A DNA stretch of 64,000 nucleotides from Microbacterium thalli (GCF_028737325.1 NZ_JAQZCH010000001.1:1098732-1162731), one strand, 5' to 3'; counted from the stretch's first letter, positions 35,488 through 44,918 are shown. Program-made: numbers and translations. The notes: generated by a model not told the origin, from the sequence alone.

Positions 35488-36035
35488 TCCTCGCGGACCC
35501 GGGCGTAGAGGGCGGCACTGCACGCCGCGACCGCGTCATCCCACCCCGTCGTCGCGCCGTCCTGAGCGTCGTCCGAGACGGCCTTGAGGACGCGGATCGG
35601 GATGCCGAAACGCTGAGCGACCCAGATGTAGACGAAGGTCTCCATGTCGACCAGCTGTGCGCCGAGCGACTGGATGAGCGCGACGGCCTCGGCGTCATCG
35701 ACGAAGACGTCGCCCGTCGCGATCGTCACCCCGTCGGCTCCGGTCTCAACCCGTTCGGGCATGGACAGGTGCCGGCCGCGCACCCCGGCGAGGTCGAACA
35801 CGTCGTGCTGCACGGCGGCGCCCACCTCGTAGATGCCCGGACCGACCGCTCCCGCTACGGCACCCGCGGTCCCGACCACGACGACCTCGTCGTAGGGCGT
35901 GCGGTCGAGCGCGCGCGTGAGCTCGTACGCGGCGAGCAGCTTGCCGGGACCGGTCAGCAGGATGTCGAAACCCGGGATCTCCGCGGGGAAACCGACCAGC
36001 TCGTCGCGGTGAGCGACGACGAGGAGACGCCGCAC
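35475..36035 (-). CDS. Nucleoside phosphorylase-like protein (MTA/SAH nucleosidase type)
   Basis: 186 residues, PNP/UDP superfamily fold, cleaving the glycosidic bond of a nucleoside. Visible are GTAGAVAGAVGPGIYEVG (phosphate/ribose site) and QLVDMETFVYIWVAQ, where the Met-Glu binds ribose, and VSDDA, where the second Asp contacts the base. It is shorter than typical Pfs (about 230), lacking part of the N-terminal domain. Futalosine hydrolase-like or MTAN activity are both possible. GTG start at 36035; three bases after the preceding small gene's stop. Confidence 0.8.
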   Translation of the reverse strand: MRRLLVVAHRDELVGFPAEIPGFDILLTGPGKLLAAYELTRALDRTPYDEVVVVGTAGAVAGAVGPGIYEVGAAVQHDVFDLAGVRGRHLSMPERVETGADGVTIATGDVFVDDAEAVALIQSLGAQLVDMETFVYIWVAQRFGIPIRVLKAVSDDAQDGATTGWDDAVAACSAALYARVREDYGV

Positions 36036-36038
36036 GGG

Positions 36039-36170
36039 TCAGGCCCCGCCGCGCGCGAGGATCCCGAGGATGCCCGAGATCAAGAGGTAGGCGCCGATGC
36101 CGCCGACCACCACCCAGATGGCGATGCGGGCCGAGGTCGGGCGCTTGTCGTCACCGTTGTCGAAGCTCAT
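36039..36170 (-). CDS. 43-residue membrane miniprotein
   Basis: A short ORF: charged N-terminus (MSFDNGDDKRPTS), one hydrophobic helix at about 16-38 and a GG-containing tail. It is followed after only three bases by the nucleosidase-like gene and probably cotranscribed. A -10 TAGGCT (complement of 36177-36182) lies six bases before the ATG, which supports expression. Similar tiny one-helix proteins are common in Microbacteriaceae; function unknown. Confidence 0.65.
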   Translation of the reverse strand: MSFDNGDDKRPTSARIAIWVVVGGIGAYLLISGILGILARGGA

Positions 36171-36303
36171 TCCGCCAGCCTAGGCGAGCCCGGGGTGGCC
36201 CCGCCGCCGGCGGGTTAAGCCCGGGCGGGGGTGGCCGAGCGCCAACCGAGGCTGAGTAGACTCCCGAGCGAGGTCAGACCATCGACAGGCGGGAGCTGGC
36301 AGC

Positions 36304-36885
36304 ATGCAGACAGTACTTCTCGACACCCCGGCGGGCATCACCGCTCGGCTGGGCTGGGACCCGGCGATCACGGTGCACCACCGGCGCCGGATGATCGCCC
36401 GCGAGCTGGTCGCCGCGCAGCTCGGATGCGAGGAGAAGGACGTGCTCGTCGAACGCGAGTCACCACGCGGGTTCGGCTATCACACGCGCCTCATCGCCTC
36501 GCGGAAGGGCGTCGACGTGCCGCTGGCGATCACGACGGCGAGCTACCGCGCCGCGACGGTCGTGGCCGTGAGCGATCCGGGGCTGCCGATCGGCATCGAC
36601 ATCCGCGACAGCAACCCCGAGCCGGCCGATCTGACGAGGATGCGCAAGCACTCCCGGCTGTTCTCGACGGGCAACACCCTCGACCTCATCGATCACTGGG
36701 TACACGTGCAGGCGGTGCTCGAGGCCGACGGCCGAGGCGTGCGGGTCGCGCCCGAGCAGGTGCGGCTCGATGCCGGTCGTCAGCGCGGCTGGATCCCCGA
36801 CCGCAACATGAAGTACACGCTCGTGGACGTCTCGCGCGACGGCTGGCTGATCACGCTCGCCTACGGCACGCTGCCGACCGCCTGA
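36304..36885 (+). CDS. 4'-phosphopantetheinyl transferase superfamily-like protein, degenerate
   Basis: 193 residues matching the single-domain Sfp/HetI pattern: RRMIARELVAAQLG near the N-terminus, RESPRGFGYH, then ASYRAATVVAV and LPIGIDIRD. In active enzymes the GIDxE motif and a later W-x-x-K-E-A bind Mg2+ and CoA. Here the Glu of GIDxE is Arg and the second motif reads DHWVHVQAVLEA without K-E. Either it is an inactive relative or it acts differently. No acyl/peptidyl-carrier gene is near. Confidence 0.6.
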   Translation: MQTVLLDTPAGITARLGWDPAITVHHRRRMIARELVAAQLGCEEKDVLVERESPRGFGYHTRLIASRKGVDVPLAITTASYRAATVVAVSDPGLPIGIDIRDSNPEPADLTRMRKHSRLFSTGNTLDLIDHWVHVQAVLEADGRGVRVAPEQVRLDAGRQRGWIPDRNMKYTLVDVSRDGWLITLAYGTLPTA

Positions 36886-36889
36886 GCCG

Positions 36890-38959
36890 TCAGTCGACGA
36901 GGTCCGGGAGTGCCGCGCGCAGGTCGGCGAGCCACGTCGCGGCGTTGCCGTCCGAAGGCGCACGCCAGTCACCGCGGGGTGACAGCGATCCCGCGGCGGC
37001 GACCTTCGGCCCGTTGGGCAGCGCGCTGCGCTTGAACTGCGCGAACCCGAAGAACCGCTTCAGGAACACCTGCAGCCAATGGGCGATCTCGGGCAGGTCG
37101 TACGCGTAGCGACTGTCGCGCGGGAATCCGACGGGCCAGTCGCCGGCATCCGCATCCGACCAGGCGTGCTGCGCGAGGAAGGCGATCTTCGACGGACGGA
37201 ACCCGTACCGCAGGATGTGGTGCAGCGCGAAGTCGTGCAGCGCGTACGGGCCGATCGTCGACTCGGTCGACTGCACCTTGCCGTCCTCGCCGGCGGGGAC
37301 CAGCTCGGGGCTGATCTCGGTGTCCAGCACGGACTGCAGCACCGCGACCGCCTCGTCGGACAGGTCGGTACCCGTCCCTTCGCGGTGGGCGATCACCCAG
37401 CGGATGAGGTGCTGCATGAGCGTCTTGGGCACGCCGACATTCACGGCGTAGTGGCTCATGTGGTCGCCGACGCCGTACGTCGCCCACCCCAGTGCGAGCT
37501 CCGAGAGATCGGAGGTGCCGATGACGATGCCGTTCAGCCGATTGGCGAGCCGGAACAGGAAGTCCGTCCGCACGCCCGCCTGGACGTTCTCGAACGTGAC
37601 GTCGTAGACCGGCTCGCCCGAGGCGAACGGGTGCCCGATGCCGCGGAGCAGCTCGTTCGCGGCCGGGCGGATGTCGATCGTCTCGATCGTGGCGCCGATG
37701 GCCTCGGCCAGGGCGACGGCGTTCGACTTCGTGTGGTCGCTCGTGGCGAAGCCGGGCATCGTGTAGGCGAGGATGTCGCTGCGGGGGCGCCCCATCCGGT
37801 CCATCGCGCGCGCGACCACCAGCAGCGCGTGCGTCGAGTCCAGGCCGCCCGACACCCCGATCACGGGCCGTGGGCCGCCGATCGCCCGCATGCGCTGCTC
37901 AAGGCCCGACACCTGGATGTTGAACGCCTCGTAGCAGTCCTGGTCGAGGCGGGCGGGGTCGTCGGGCACGAAGGGGAAGCGGTCGAGGACGCGTCGCAGG
38001 CCGATGTCCTCCGCCGGAGGGTTGAGGAACGTCTCGATCGTGAGGAAGTCGCTGCCCGTCGTGCGGCGGTTGTCGTCGAACGTGCCCTGGCGGTAGCGGT
38101 CCTGGCGCACGCGGTCGAGATCGACGTCGGCGACACTTCGGCGCGGGCCGTCGGGAAAGCGTTCGGTCTCGGCCAGCAGCGAACCACCCTCGTAGATCAT
38201 CGTCTGCCCGTCCCACGACACGTCGTTCGTGGACTCGCCGAGGCCGGCGGCGGCGTACGCATAGACGGCGAGGCAGCGCAGCGACTGCGACTGCACGAGC
38301 GCGCGGCGGTCGTCGGCGCGGCCGATCGTGATGGGCGAGCCCGACAGGTTCAACAGCACCGTCGCCCCCGCCAGCGCTGCCCGCGACGACGGCGGAACCG
38401 GGACCCACATGTCCTCGCAGATCTCGGCGTGCAGCACGAGGCCGGGCACGTCGCGCACGTCGAAGAGCAGGTTGGTTCCGAAGACGCTCTCGAGCGACCC
38501 GATGCGGATGCTCTCGCCGTCCCACTCCTCGCCCGCGGCGTACCAGCGCCGTTCGTAGAACTCCCGGTAGGTGGGCAGGTGCGCCTTCGGCGCGACGCCG
38601 AGGATCTCGCCCCGGTGGATGACGACGGCGCAGTTGTAGAGCCGGCTGCGGTGGCGCAGCGGCGCGCCCACGACCAGCACGGGCATGAGATCGACGGATG
38701 CCGCGACGATGCGCTCGATCGCCGCCTCGACGGCATCCAGGAGGGAGTCCTGCAGCACGAGGTCCTCGATGGCGTACCCGGTCAGGCACAGTTCGGGGAA
38801 CAGGGCGACCGCGACCGATTCGGCATCGCACGCGCGCGCTTCGGCGAGCACGGCCTCGGCGTTGGTCGCGGGGTCGGCGATCGCCACGGGGACGGTGCAC
38901 GCGGCGACGCGGGCGAAACCGTGGGCGTAGGCGCTGGCGAAGGGGAGCGACGTGTTCAC
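36890..38959 (-). CDS. nadE: Glutamine-dependent NAD+ synthetase
   Basis: 689-residue last enzyme of NAD biosynthesis, converting nicotinic acid adenine dinucleotide to NAD with glutamine as ammonia donor. Residues 1-290 are a carbon-nitrogen hydrolase (glutaminase) domain with the Glu of LFPELCLTGY, the Lys of GVAPKAHLP and the Cys of EICEDMW. Residues about 330-660 are the ATP-pyrophosphatase/NAD synthetase domain with the P-loop GVSGGLDST. The GTG at 38957-38959 is the first start before the catalytic Glu. Confidence 0.95.
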   Translation of the reverse strand: MNTSLPFASAYAHGFARVAACTVPVAIADPATNAEAVLAEARACDAESVAVALFPELCLTGYAIEDLVLQDSLLDAVEAAIERIVAASVDLMPVLVVGAPLRHRSRLYNCAVVIHRGEILGVAPKAHLPTYREFYERRWYAAGEEWDGESIRIGSLESVFGTNLLFDVRDVPGLVLHAEICEDMWVPVPPSSRAALAGATVLLNLSGSPITIGRADDRRALVQSQSLRCLAVYAYAAAGLGESTNDVSWDGQTMIYEGGSLLAETERFPDGPRRSVADVDLDRVRQDRYRQGTFDDNRRTTGSDFLTIETFLNPPAEDIGLRRVLDRFPFVPDDPARLDQDCYEAFNIQVSGLEQRMRAIGGPRPVIGVSGGLDSTHALLVVARAMDRMGRPRSDILAYTMPGFATSDHTKSNAVALAEAIGATIETIDIRPAANELLRGIGHPFASGEPVYDVTFENVQAGVRTDFLFRLANRLNGIVIGTSDLSELALGWATYGVGDHMSHYAVNVGVPKTLMQHLIRWVIAHREGTGTDLSDEAVAVLQSVLDTEISPELVPAGEDGKVQSTESTIGPYALHDFALHHILRYGFRPSKIAFLAQHAWSDADAGDWPVGFPRDSRYAYDLPEIAHWLQVFLKRFFGFAQFKRSALPNGPKVAAAGSLSPRGDWRAPSDGNAATWLADLRAALPDLVD

Positions 38960-39029
38960 CCGGCCCAGTCTGGCACCGGCGCAGGCGGTGTCGCACCCCG
39001 CGGTTAGGGTCATTGAACGGAAGGGGATC

Positions 39030-42000
39030 ATGCGATACATCGAGGACGAAGGCCGGATCGTCTGGAGCGCGAGCGACCTGAAGGCGGCTGCCGAATGCGA
39101 GTTCGCGTGGCTGCGGGCGATCGACGCGAAGCTCGGGCGGACGGCGGCGGTCGACGACCCCGTCGATCTCACCCTCGAGCGCGCCGGGCGCCTGGGCGAC
39201 CAGCACGAGCGGCGCGTCCTCGCCGCCTATCAACGGGATCTCCCCGGTGCCGTCGCGGTCATCCCCGAGACGCGCTCGTCGGATGCCGCCGGGCTGGCGG
39301 CGGCCGTCGCGCAGACGCGAGCCGCTCTCGCCTCCGACGCCCGGGTGGTCTATCAGGCCGCCTTCGCCGACACCGACTTCGTCGGGTTCGCCGACTTCCT
39401 CGTCCGCGACGCCGACGACCGGTGGATCGTCCAGGACACCAAGCTCGCCCGCCACGCACGCGTGACCGCGCTGATGCAGCTCGAGGCCTACGCCGTCCAG
39501 CTCGACCGCGCGGGCGTCGCCGTGGCCGACGAGGTCGAGCTGCTCCTCGGCGACGGCACGGTCTCACGCCACGCGCGTGCCGACATCGCGCCGGTCTTCG
39601 CGTTGCGCCGGCAGCGGCTGCGGGCGCTCATCGACGACCGCGACGTCGCCGCCGGCGCCGCGGGCCTGCCGCTGGCGTGGGGAGACGATCGCGGCGAGCT
39701 GCGCGTCCTCGCCTGCGGACGCTGCGCCACCTGCGACCTCGAGGTCGTGGCCTCGCGCGACCTGCTGCTGGTGGCCGGCATGCGACCGCTCCAGCGCGAG
39801 CGCCTGCGCGCCGCCGGCATCGCGACGATCGACGAGCTCGCGGCGGCGCGCGAGGCGCCGCCGCGCATGTCCTGGGACACCTTCGCAGGTCTGCGGACGC
39901 AGGCGCGCCTGCAGCTCGACAGTCCCGCCGGCGGCGTCTCGACCGAGGCCGCCCCCGCCGCCGAGGCCGGCGCTGCGGCATCCGCGGCGCTCCCGCCGGT
40001 GCCCACGTTCGAGGTCGTCTTCCCCAAGGCGCTCGGGGCGCTGCCGCGTCCGGACCGCGGCGACATGTTCTTCGACTTCGAGGGCGACCCCCTCTACACC
40101 GAGGGCGCGTCGCGCCAGTGGGGCATCGACTACCTGTTCGGGTGGGTCGACCTCGACGAGCAGTACTCCGCGCTGTGGGCGCATACGTTCGACGACGAGA
40201 AGCGCGCGTTCGAGACGTTCCTGCAGGTGGTCGCCGCGCAGCGCGCGACGCACCCCGGCATGCACATCTACCACTACGCGCCCTACGAGCCCACGCATCT
40301 GCTGGCGATGGCCGCCCGCTACGGCGTGGGCGAGGCCGAGGTCGACCGGCTGCTGCGCGACGGCGTGTTCGTCGACCTCTACCCGATCGTGCGCCGGGCG
40401 CTGCGCGTGGGATCCCGGTCGTACTCGATCAAGAAGCTCGAACCGCTCTACATGGGAGAGCATGTGCGCACGAGCGACGTCCAGAAGGGCGACGACTCGA
40501 TCGTGCGGTACGTCGAGGCGCGTGCGCTCGCCGATGCGGGGGAGTCGGATGCCGCCGCCGTGATCCTCGCCGACCTCGCCGACTACAACCGCTACGACTG
40601 CGTCTCGACGCTGCGGCTGCGCGACTGGCTCGTCGACCGCGCTCGCGAGGCGCAGCTGCGCCCCTCGGCCGACGTCGAGCCGGAGGAACGCTCGTACGAA
40701 CCGTCGCCTCGGGCGGTGACCCTCGGTCGGCTGGCGCAGGCCCGCGCCGACGACGACCCGGCCGGCGACGAGGCTCCCGCCGCGCTCGCGCTGCGGCTGG
40801 GTGCCGCTGCGATCGATTACTACCCGCGCGAGGGCAAGTCGTTCTGGGCCACGCACTTCCTGCGACTGCGTGAGCCGCTGTCGATGTGGGAGGACACGCG
40901 CGACGTCATCGCCGTGGCCGCCGACCGCAGCCGGGTCGTCGAAGACTGGAACCGGCCCGAGGGAGCCCGCAGCGACCGACGTCTGCTCGAGCTGCGCGGC
41001 GAGGTGGCCCCGGGCACGCGACTGTCGGTCGACTCGTCCCCGTTCGCGCTGTACGAGACACCGGCGCCGTTCCCGACCGAGCCGCGCCCGCGATTCATCC
41101 ACGCCGATCGGCGGGTGCGCGTGGTCGAGGTCCTCGACGATGGGGCGATCGTCGAAGAGCTCGCCGCCGGCGGGTTCACCTGGTCGGAGCTCCCGATCGC
41201 CCTCACCCCGGTGGCCCCGCCGCCCGCCGGCAGTCAGCAGGCGGCCATCGACGCCTGGGCCGATGCGGTCATCGAAGCCGCGCCCGGACTGCCCGCCGAC
41301 CCGGCGACCGACCTGTTGCTGCGTCGCCCGCCGCGGACGCACGCGGGAGCGCTGGTCCGGGGCAGCGGCGACGACGTGTCCGACATCGCGCGCACCATCC
41401 TCGACCTCGACCGCAGCTACCTCGCGGTGCAGGGCCCGCCCGGCACCGGCAAGACCTACGTCGGCTCGCACGTCGTCGCGCGGCTCGTGCTCGAACGCGG
41501 CTACCGCGTCGGCGTCGTGGCGCAGTCGCACGCCGTCGTCGAGAACATGCTCGACCGGATCGCCGCGGCCGGCGTCCCGCGGGCGCAGATCGCCAAGGCT
41601 GTCAAGGGCCAGGCGCGCGGTGACGAGACGTTCACCGTCATCCCCAAGAACGGCGTCGCCGACTTCGTCGGCGCGCAGTCGGCCGGGTTCGTCGTCGGCG
41701 GCACCGCGTGGGACCTCACCCATGCCGGTCGCATCCCGCGCGGCAGCCTCGACCTGCTGGTGATCGACGAGGCGGGTCAGTTCTCGCTCGCCTCGACCAT
41801 CGCGGTGTCCGTGGCCGCCTCACGGCTGCTCCTGTTGGGCGACCCGCAGCAGTTGCCCCAGGTCAGCCAGGGCACCCATCCCGAGCCGGTCGACACGTCG
41901 GCGCTGGGGTGGATCATGGACGGCGCGCACGTGATCCCCGAGGATCGCGGCTTCTTCCTCGCGCGAACGCGCCGGATGCGTCCGGAGGTCGCCGAGCCGG

Positions 42001-42560
42001 TGTCGGTGCTCTCCTACGACGGCAAGCTCGCCGCGCACCCCACGACCGCCGGACGCACGCTCGAGGGCGTCCCGGCGGGAATGACTGCCATGCCGCTCGG
42101 ACACCGCCGAAACGCGACCGCCTCACCGGAGGAGGCCGAGGTCGTCGTCGGGCTGGTCCGCGACCTCGTCGGCCGAGCCTGGACGGCCGACCCCGACGTC
42201 GGGTCCCGTCCGCTCGAGCAGCGCGACATCATCGTCGTGACGCCCTACAACGCGCAGCAGGTGATGGTCGAAGAGGCGCTCGTCGCCGCCGGCTTCCCCG
42301 AGGTGCCGGTGGGCACCGTCGACCGGTTCCAGGGGCAGGAGGCCGCCGTCGCGATCGTGTCGCTCGCGGCATCCTCGGGTCGTGACGCCCCGCGCGGGCT
42401 GGAGTTCCTGCTGCTGCAGAACCGGCTCAACGTCGCCGTCTCGCGCGCACAGCACACGGCGTACGTGGTCTATGGCACCGGCATCCTGGATGACCTGCCG
42501 CGCACCCCCGACGGGGTGGCTCGGTTGAGCGCGTTCGCCCGGCTCGTCGGGGTCGCCTGA
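39030..42560 (+). CDS. TM0106-type RecB-like nuclease fused to SF1 helicase
   Basis: 1176 residues with several enzymatic modules. Residues about 110-150 carry a PD-(D/E)xK core (GFADFLV, then IVQDTKLAR), followed by a Cys cluster CGRCATCD (about 230-237) suggestive of an Fe-S or Zn site as in Cas4/AddB. About 340-540 is an RNase H-like/YprB-type exonuclease segment (MFFDFEGDPLY, YNRYDCVSTLRL). About 795-1170 is a superfamily 1 (Upf1-like) helicase: Walker A GPPGTGKT, Walker B LLVIDEAGQ, LLLGDPQQLPQV, TVDRFQGQE, and motif VI NVAVSRAQHT. Likely DNA repair or nucleic-acid processing. AAGGGG serves as Shine-Dalgarno. Confidence 0.9.
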   Translation: MRYIEDEGRIVWSASDLKAAAECEFAWLRAIDAKLGRTAAVDDPVDLTLERAGRLGDQHERRVLAAYQRDLPGAVAVIPETRSSDAAGLAAAVAQTRAALASDARVVYQAAFADTDFVGFADFLVRDADDRWIVQDTKLARHARVTALMQLEAYAVQLDRAGVAVADEVELLLGDGTVSRHARADIAPVFALRRQRLRALIDDRDVAAGAAGLPLAWGDDRGELRVLACGRCATCDLEVVASRDLLLVAGMRPLQRERLRAAGIATIDELAAAREAPPRMSWDTFAGLRTQARLQLDSPAGGVSTEAAPAAEAGAAASAALPPVPTFEVVFPKALGALPRPDRGDMFFDFEGDPLYTEGASRQWGIDYLFGWVDLDEQYSALWAHTFDDEKRAFETFLQVVAAQRATHPGMHIYHYAPYEPTHLLAMAARYGVGEAEVDRLLRDGVFVDLYPIVRRALRVGSRSYSIKKLEPLYMGEHVRTSDVQKGDDSIVRYVEARALADAGESDAAAVILADLADYNRYDCVSTLRLRDWLVDRAREAQLRPSADVEPEERSYEPSPRAVTLGRLAQARADDDPAGDEAPAALALRLGAAAIDYYPREGKSFWATHFLRLREPLSMWEDTRDVIAVAADRSRVVEDWNRPEGARSDRRLLELRGEVAPGTRLSVDSSPFALYETPAPFPTEPRPRFIHADRRVRVVEVLDDGAIVEELAAGGFTWSELPIALTPVAPPPAGSQQAAIDAWADAVIEAAPGLPADPATDLLLRRPPRTHAGALVRGSGDDVSDIARTILDLDRSYLAVQGPPGTGKTYVGSHVVARLVLERGYRVGVVAQSHAVVENMLDRIAAAGVPRAQIAKAVKGQARGDETFTVIPKNGVADFVGAQSAGFVVGGTAWDLTHAGRIPRGSLDLLVIDEAGQFSLASTIAVSVAASRLLLLGDPQQLPQVSQGTHPEPVDTSALGWIMDGAHVIPEDRGFFLARTRRMRPEVAEPVSVLSYDGKLAAHPTTAGRTLEGVPAGMTAMPLGHRRNATASPEEAEVVVGLVRDLVGRAWTADPDVGSRPLEQRDIIVVTPYNAQQVMVEEALVAAGFPEVPVGTVDRFQGQEAAVAIVSLAASSGRDAPRGLEFLLLQNRLNVAVSRAQHTAYVVYGTGILDDLPRTPDGVARLSAFARLVGVA

Positions 42561-42597
42561 CGGGCCGGTGGCAGGCCGGCGGATGCCGCCCGCGGGA

Positions 42598-43233
42598 TCA
42601 GTCGACGGTGCCGTACAGGCGGTCGCCGGCGTCGCCGAGGCCCGGGACGATGTACCCGCGCTCGTCGAGGCGCTCGTCGAGCGACCCGAGCACGAGGGTC
42701 ACATCGCGGTCGCCGACCTGCTTCTCGATCGCCGCCACGCCCTCGGGGGCGCCGAGGATGCAGATCGCGGTCACGTCCTGCGCGCCCCGCTGGAAGATGA
42801 AGTCGATCGCGGCGCCGAGCGAGCCACCGGTCGCGAGCATCGGGTCGAGCACGAAGCACTGGCGGTCGCTCAGGTCTTCCGGCAGCCGCTCGGCGTACGT
42901 CGTCGGCTCGAAGGTGACCTCGTTGCGTGCCATGCCCAGGAAACCGACCTCGGCGGTCGGGAGCAGCTTGGTCATGCCCTCGAGCATGCCGAGTCCCGCG
43001 CGCAGGATCGGGACCACGAGCGGCCGCGGGCGCGCGATCGCCAGGCCGGTCGTGGTGGTGACGGGGGTCTCGATCTCGACCCGCTCGGTGCGCACGTTGC
43101 GCGTGGCCTCGTAGGCCAGCAGGGTGACGAGCTCCTCGGTGAGCTGGCGGAACACCGGCGACGGGGTGTTCTTGTCGCGCAGCACCGACAGCTTGTGGGT
43201 GATCAGGGGGTGGTCGGCGACGTGAACACGCAT
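42598..43233 (-). CDS. upp: Uracil phosphoribosyltransferase
   Basis: 211 residues, pyrimidine salvage: uracil + PRPP to UMP. The PRPP-binding loop is [11 protein letters not shown], and the uracil site near the C-terminus includes [16 protein letters not shown]. -10 TAGGAT lies six bases before the ATG (complement of 43240-43245). Confidence 0.97.
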   Translation of the reverse strand: MRVHVADHPLITHKLSVLRDKNTPSPVFRQLTEELVTLLAYEATRNVRTERVEIETPVTTTTGLAIARPRPLVVPILRAGLGMLEGMTKLLPTAEVGFLGMARNEVTFEPTTYAERLPEDLSDRQCFVLDPMLATGGSLGAAIDFIFQRGAQDVTAICILGAPEGVAAIEKQVGDRDVTLVLGSLDERLDERGYIVPGLGDAGDRLYGTVD

Positions 43234-43283
43234 GTGATGATCCTATGCGGCCGTCCCGCGATGCCTCGGCCTACGCTGGAGCG

Positions 43284-43751
43284 GTGACCCTGCCGGCCCG
43301 ACCCGACGACGACCGCGTCATGGCGCGCGCGCTCGAGCTCGCGGCCGCTGCGGCGAACGCCGGCGACATCCCGGTCGGGGCGGTCGTGACGGATGCCGCG
43401 GGCGCGGTGATCGGCGAGGGGCGCAACCTGCGCGAGGCGACGAGCGATCCCACAGCGCACGCGGAAGTGGTCGCGCTGCGGGCAGCCGCGGCCGCGACCG
43501 GCTCGTGGAACCTCACCGGCTGCACCCTGACGGTCACGCTCGAGCCCTGCCTCATGTGCGCCGGAGCCGTGCTGCAGTCCCACGTCTCGCGACTGGTGTT
43601 CGGTGCGTGGGACGACAAGGCCGGGGCCGCCGGCTCGCAGTACGACGTGGTCCGCGATCGCCGGCTTCCCGTGCGTGCCGAGGTGGTCGCCGGCATCCGG
43701 GCCGACGAGGCGTCGGCGCTGCTGCGGCGGTTCTTCGCCGCGCACCGCTGA
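43284..43751 (+). CDS. tadA: tRNA-specific adenosine deaminase-like (TadA)
   Basis: 155-residue zinc deaminase, most like TadA, which makes inosine-34 in tRNA-Arg; a broader nucleoside deaminase is the alternative. The zinc ligands are in HAEVVAL (His and the catalytic Glu) and EPCLMCAGA (two Cys). The GTG start is six bases after TACGCT (43272-43277). Confidence 0.9.
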   Translation: MTLPARPDDDRVMARALELAAAAANAGDIPVGAVVTDAAGAVIGEGRNLREATSDPTAHAEVVALRAAAAATGSWNLTGCTLTVTLEPCLMCAGAVLQSHVSRLVFGAWDDKAGAAGSQYDVVRDRRLPVRAEVVAGIRADEASALLRRFFAAHR

Positions 43752-43801
43752 GCCCGGTCCGTCGAGCCTGCTCCGCTGAGCCCCGTCCGTCGAGGCTGAT
43801 C
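43746..43801 (+). repeat. Two tandem 28-bp direct repeats after tadA
   Basis: Units 43746-43773 and 43774-43801 share 25 of 28 bases (CGCTGAGCCCGGTCCGTCGAG at the start of the first, minus one base). The tadA stop codon lies in the first. Each holds a TGAGCC...TCGAG core like the dispersed repeats seen in many actinobacterial intergenic regions. Confidence 0.7.
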
Positions 43802-44918
43802 AGTCCCAGGAGCTGAGGATGATCGCCTCGGTCGGCGGCGCCGGCGAGATCGGGGTGCCGAGGTAGCCGATCGTCGACAGGATGGCCGTGCGCACCTTGC
43901 CGGGCCGCTCGAGGTGCACGGCGTGGCCGACGCCCTCGATGACGACCTCGGTGACCTGACCGCCCGCGGCGCGGTAGCGCTCGAGCACGCTGCGGGTCTG
44001 CGCGACCATCTGCTGCGCGGGTGCCGCTTCGACGCCGGGCCAGCCGGGCAACGCGCCGATCTCGCCGAGGTGGCCGGTGTCGGCGAACGACCCGTCGGCG
44101 ACGATGACGTCCGCGCCGCCGCGCACCCACAGGATCGGGGGCGCGTCGTACGGGGCCCCGAGCTCGGCGATGCCCGAGACGTCGAAGTTGCCCGGCGCGA
44201 GCGCGTTCTGCACGCCGAGACGTCCCGCGGCGAACCCGGGCCAGTGCGGGCTGGTGACGCTGTCGCCGGGGTAGTTCCCCTCGGCGGTCGAGGTCGAGAG
44301 CATCGCCTCGATCCACGTGTCCTCGTTCTCGGACTCGTAGTCGGGAGAGACGAAGGTGGTCCGGAACATGCGACGCGGCGATCCCTCATCGTCGCCGGCG
44401 TCGCGCGCCGTCAGCCGCTCGACGAGCGCGGTGCTGACCGCCCCGCCGCCGCAGCCGGCGTCGTCATCGGTGAGACGCGCGCCGTCGGGCCGGGTGCCGC
44501 CGAAACCGTAGGGCGAGATCGGCGACAGCAGGCTGAGCGAGAGCACGCGATGGTCGAGCGCGTACTGCATCGCCACGGCGGCGCCCAGGCCCCATCCGAC
44601 GACGTGCACGGCGTCGAGATCGAGCTGCTCGATCGTGGCCCGGACGTCGTCCGAGAAATCGCGAACACCCCGTGTCGCGTCGACGGGCAGATGCTCCGTT
44701 CCGCCGAAGCCGCGCAGATCGATCGCGATCGGCCGGACGTCGCTGGGCAGGTCCTCCATGATCTCCTGCCAGAACAAGCTGGAGCCGGGAGCCGCATGCA
44801 GCAGCACGAGGGTCCGGTCGGCGGGGGTGGCCGGATCGTCGGCCGCGCGCTCGAGGATGTTCACCGCCAGGCGCGACGTCTCGATGATGCGTGGTGTGAT
44901 GCCGTCGAAGAGGGGCAT
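43800..44918 (-). CDS. Alpha/beta-hydrolase fold protein lacking the nucleophile Ser
   Basis: 372 residues with the alpha/beta-hydrolase layout: strand LVLLHAAPGSS, oxyanion-type loop, and nucleophile elbow at 108-112. The elbow reads G-W-G-L-G, so Gly110 stands where Ser should be. The acid (LWVRGGADVIV) and His (GVGHAVHLE) positions are kept, so the fold is likely sound but catalysis would need another residue. It may be a binding or accessory protein. Longer than typical (about 280-300) because of an insert at about 140-220. Confidence 0.75.
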   Translation of the reverse strand: MPLFDGITPRIIETSRLAVNILERAADDPATPADRTLVLLHAAPGSSLFWQEIMEDLPSDVRPIAIDLRGFGGTEHLPVDATRGVRDFSDDVRATIEQLDLDAVHVVGWGLGAAVAMQYALDHRVLSLSLLSPISPYGFGGTRPDGARLTDDDAGCGGGAVSTALVERLTARDAGDDEGSPRRMFRTTFVSPDYESENEDTWIEAMLSTSTAEGNYPGDSVTSPHWPGFAAGRLGVQNALAPGNFDVSGIAELGAPYDAPPILWVRGGADVIVADGSFADTGHLGEIGALPGWPGVEAAPAQQMVAQTRSVLERYRAAGGQVTEVVIEGVGHAVHLERPGKVRTAILSTIGYLGTPISPAPPTEAIILSSWD

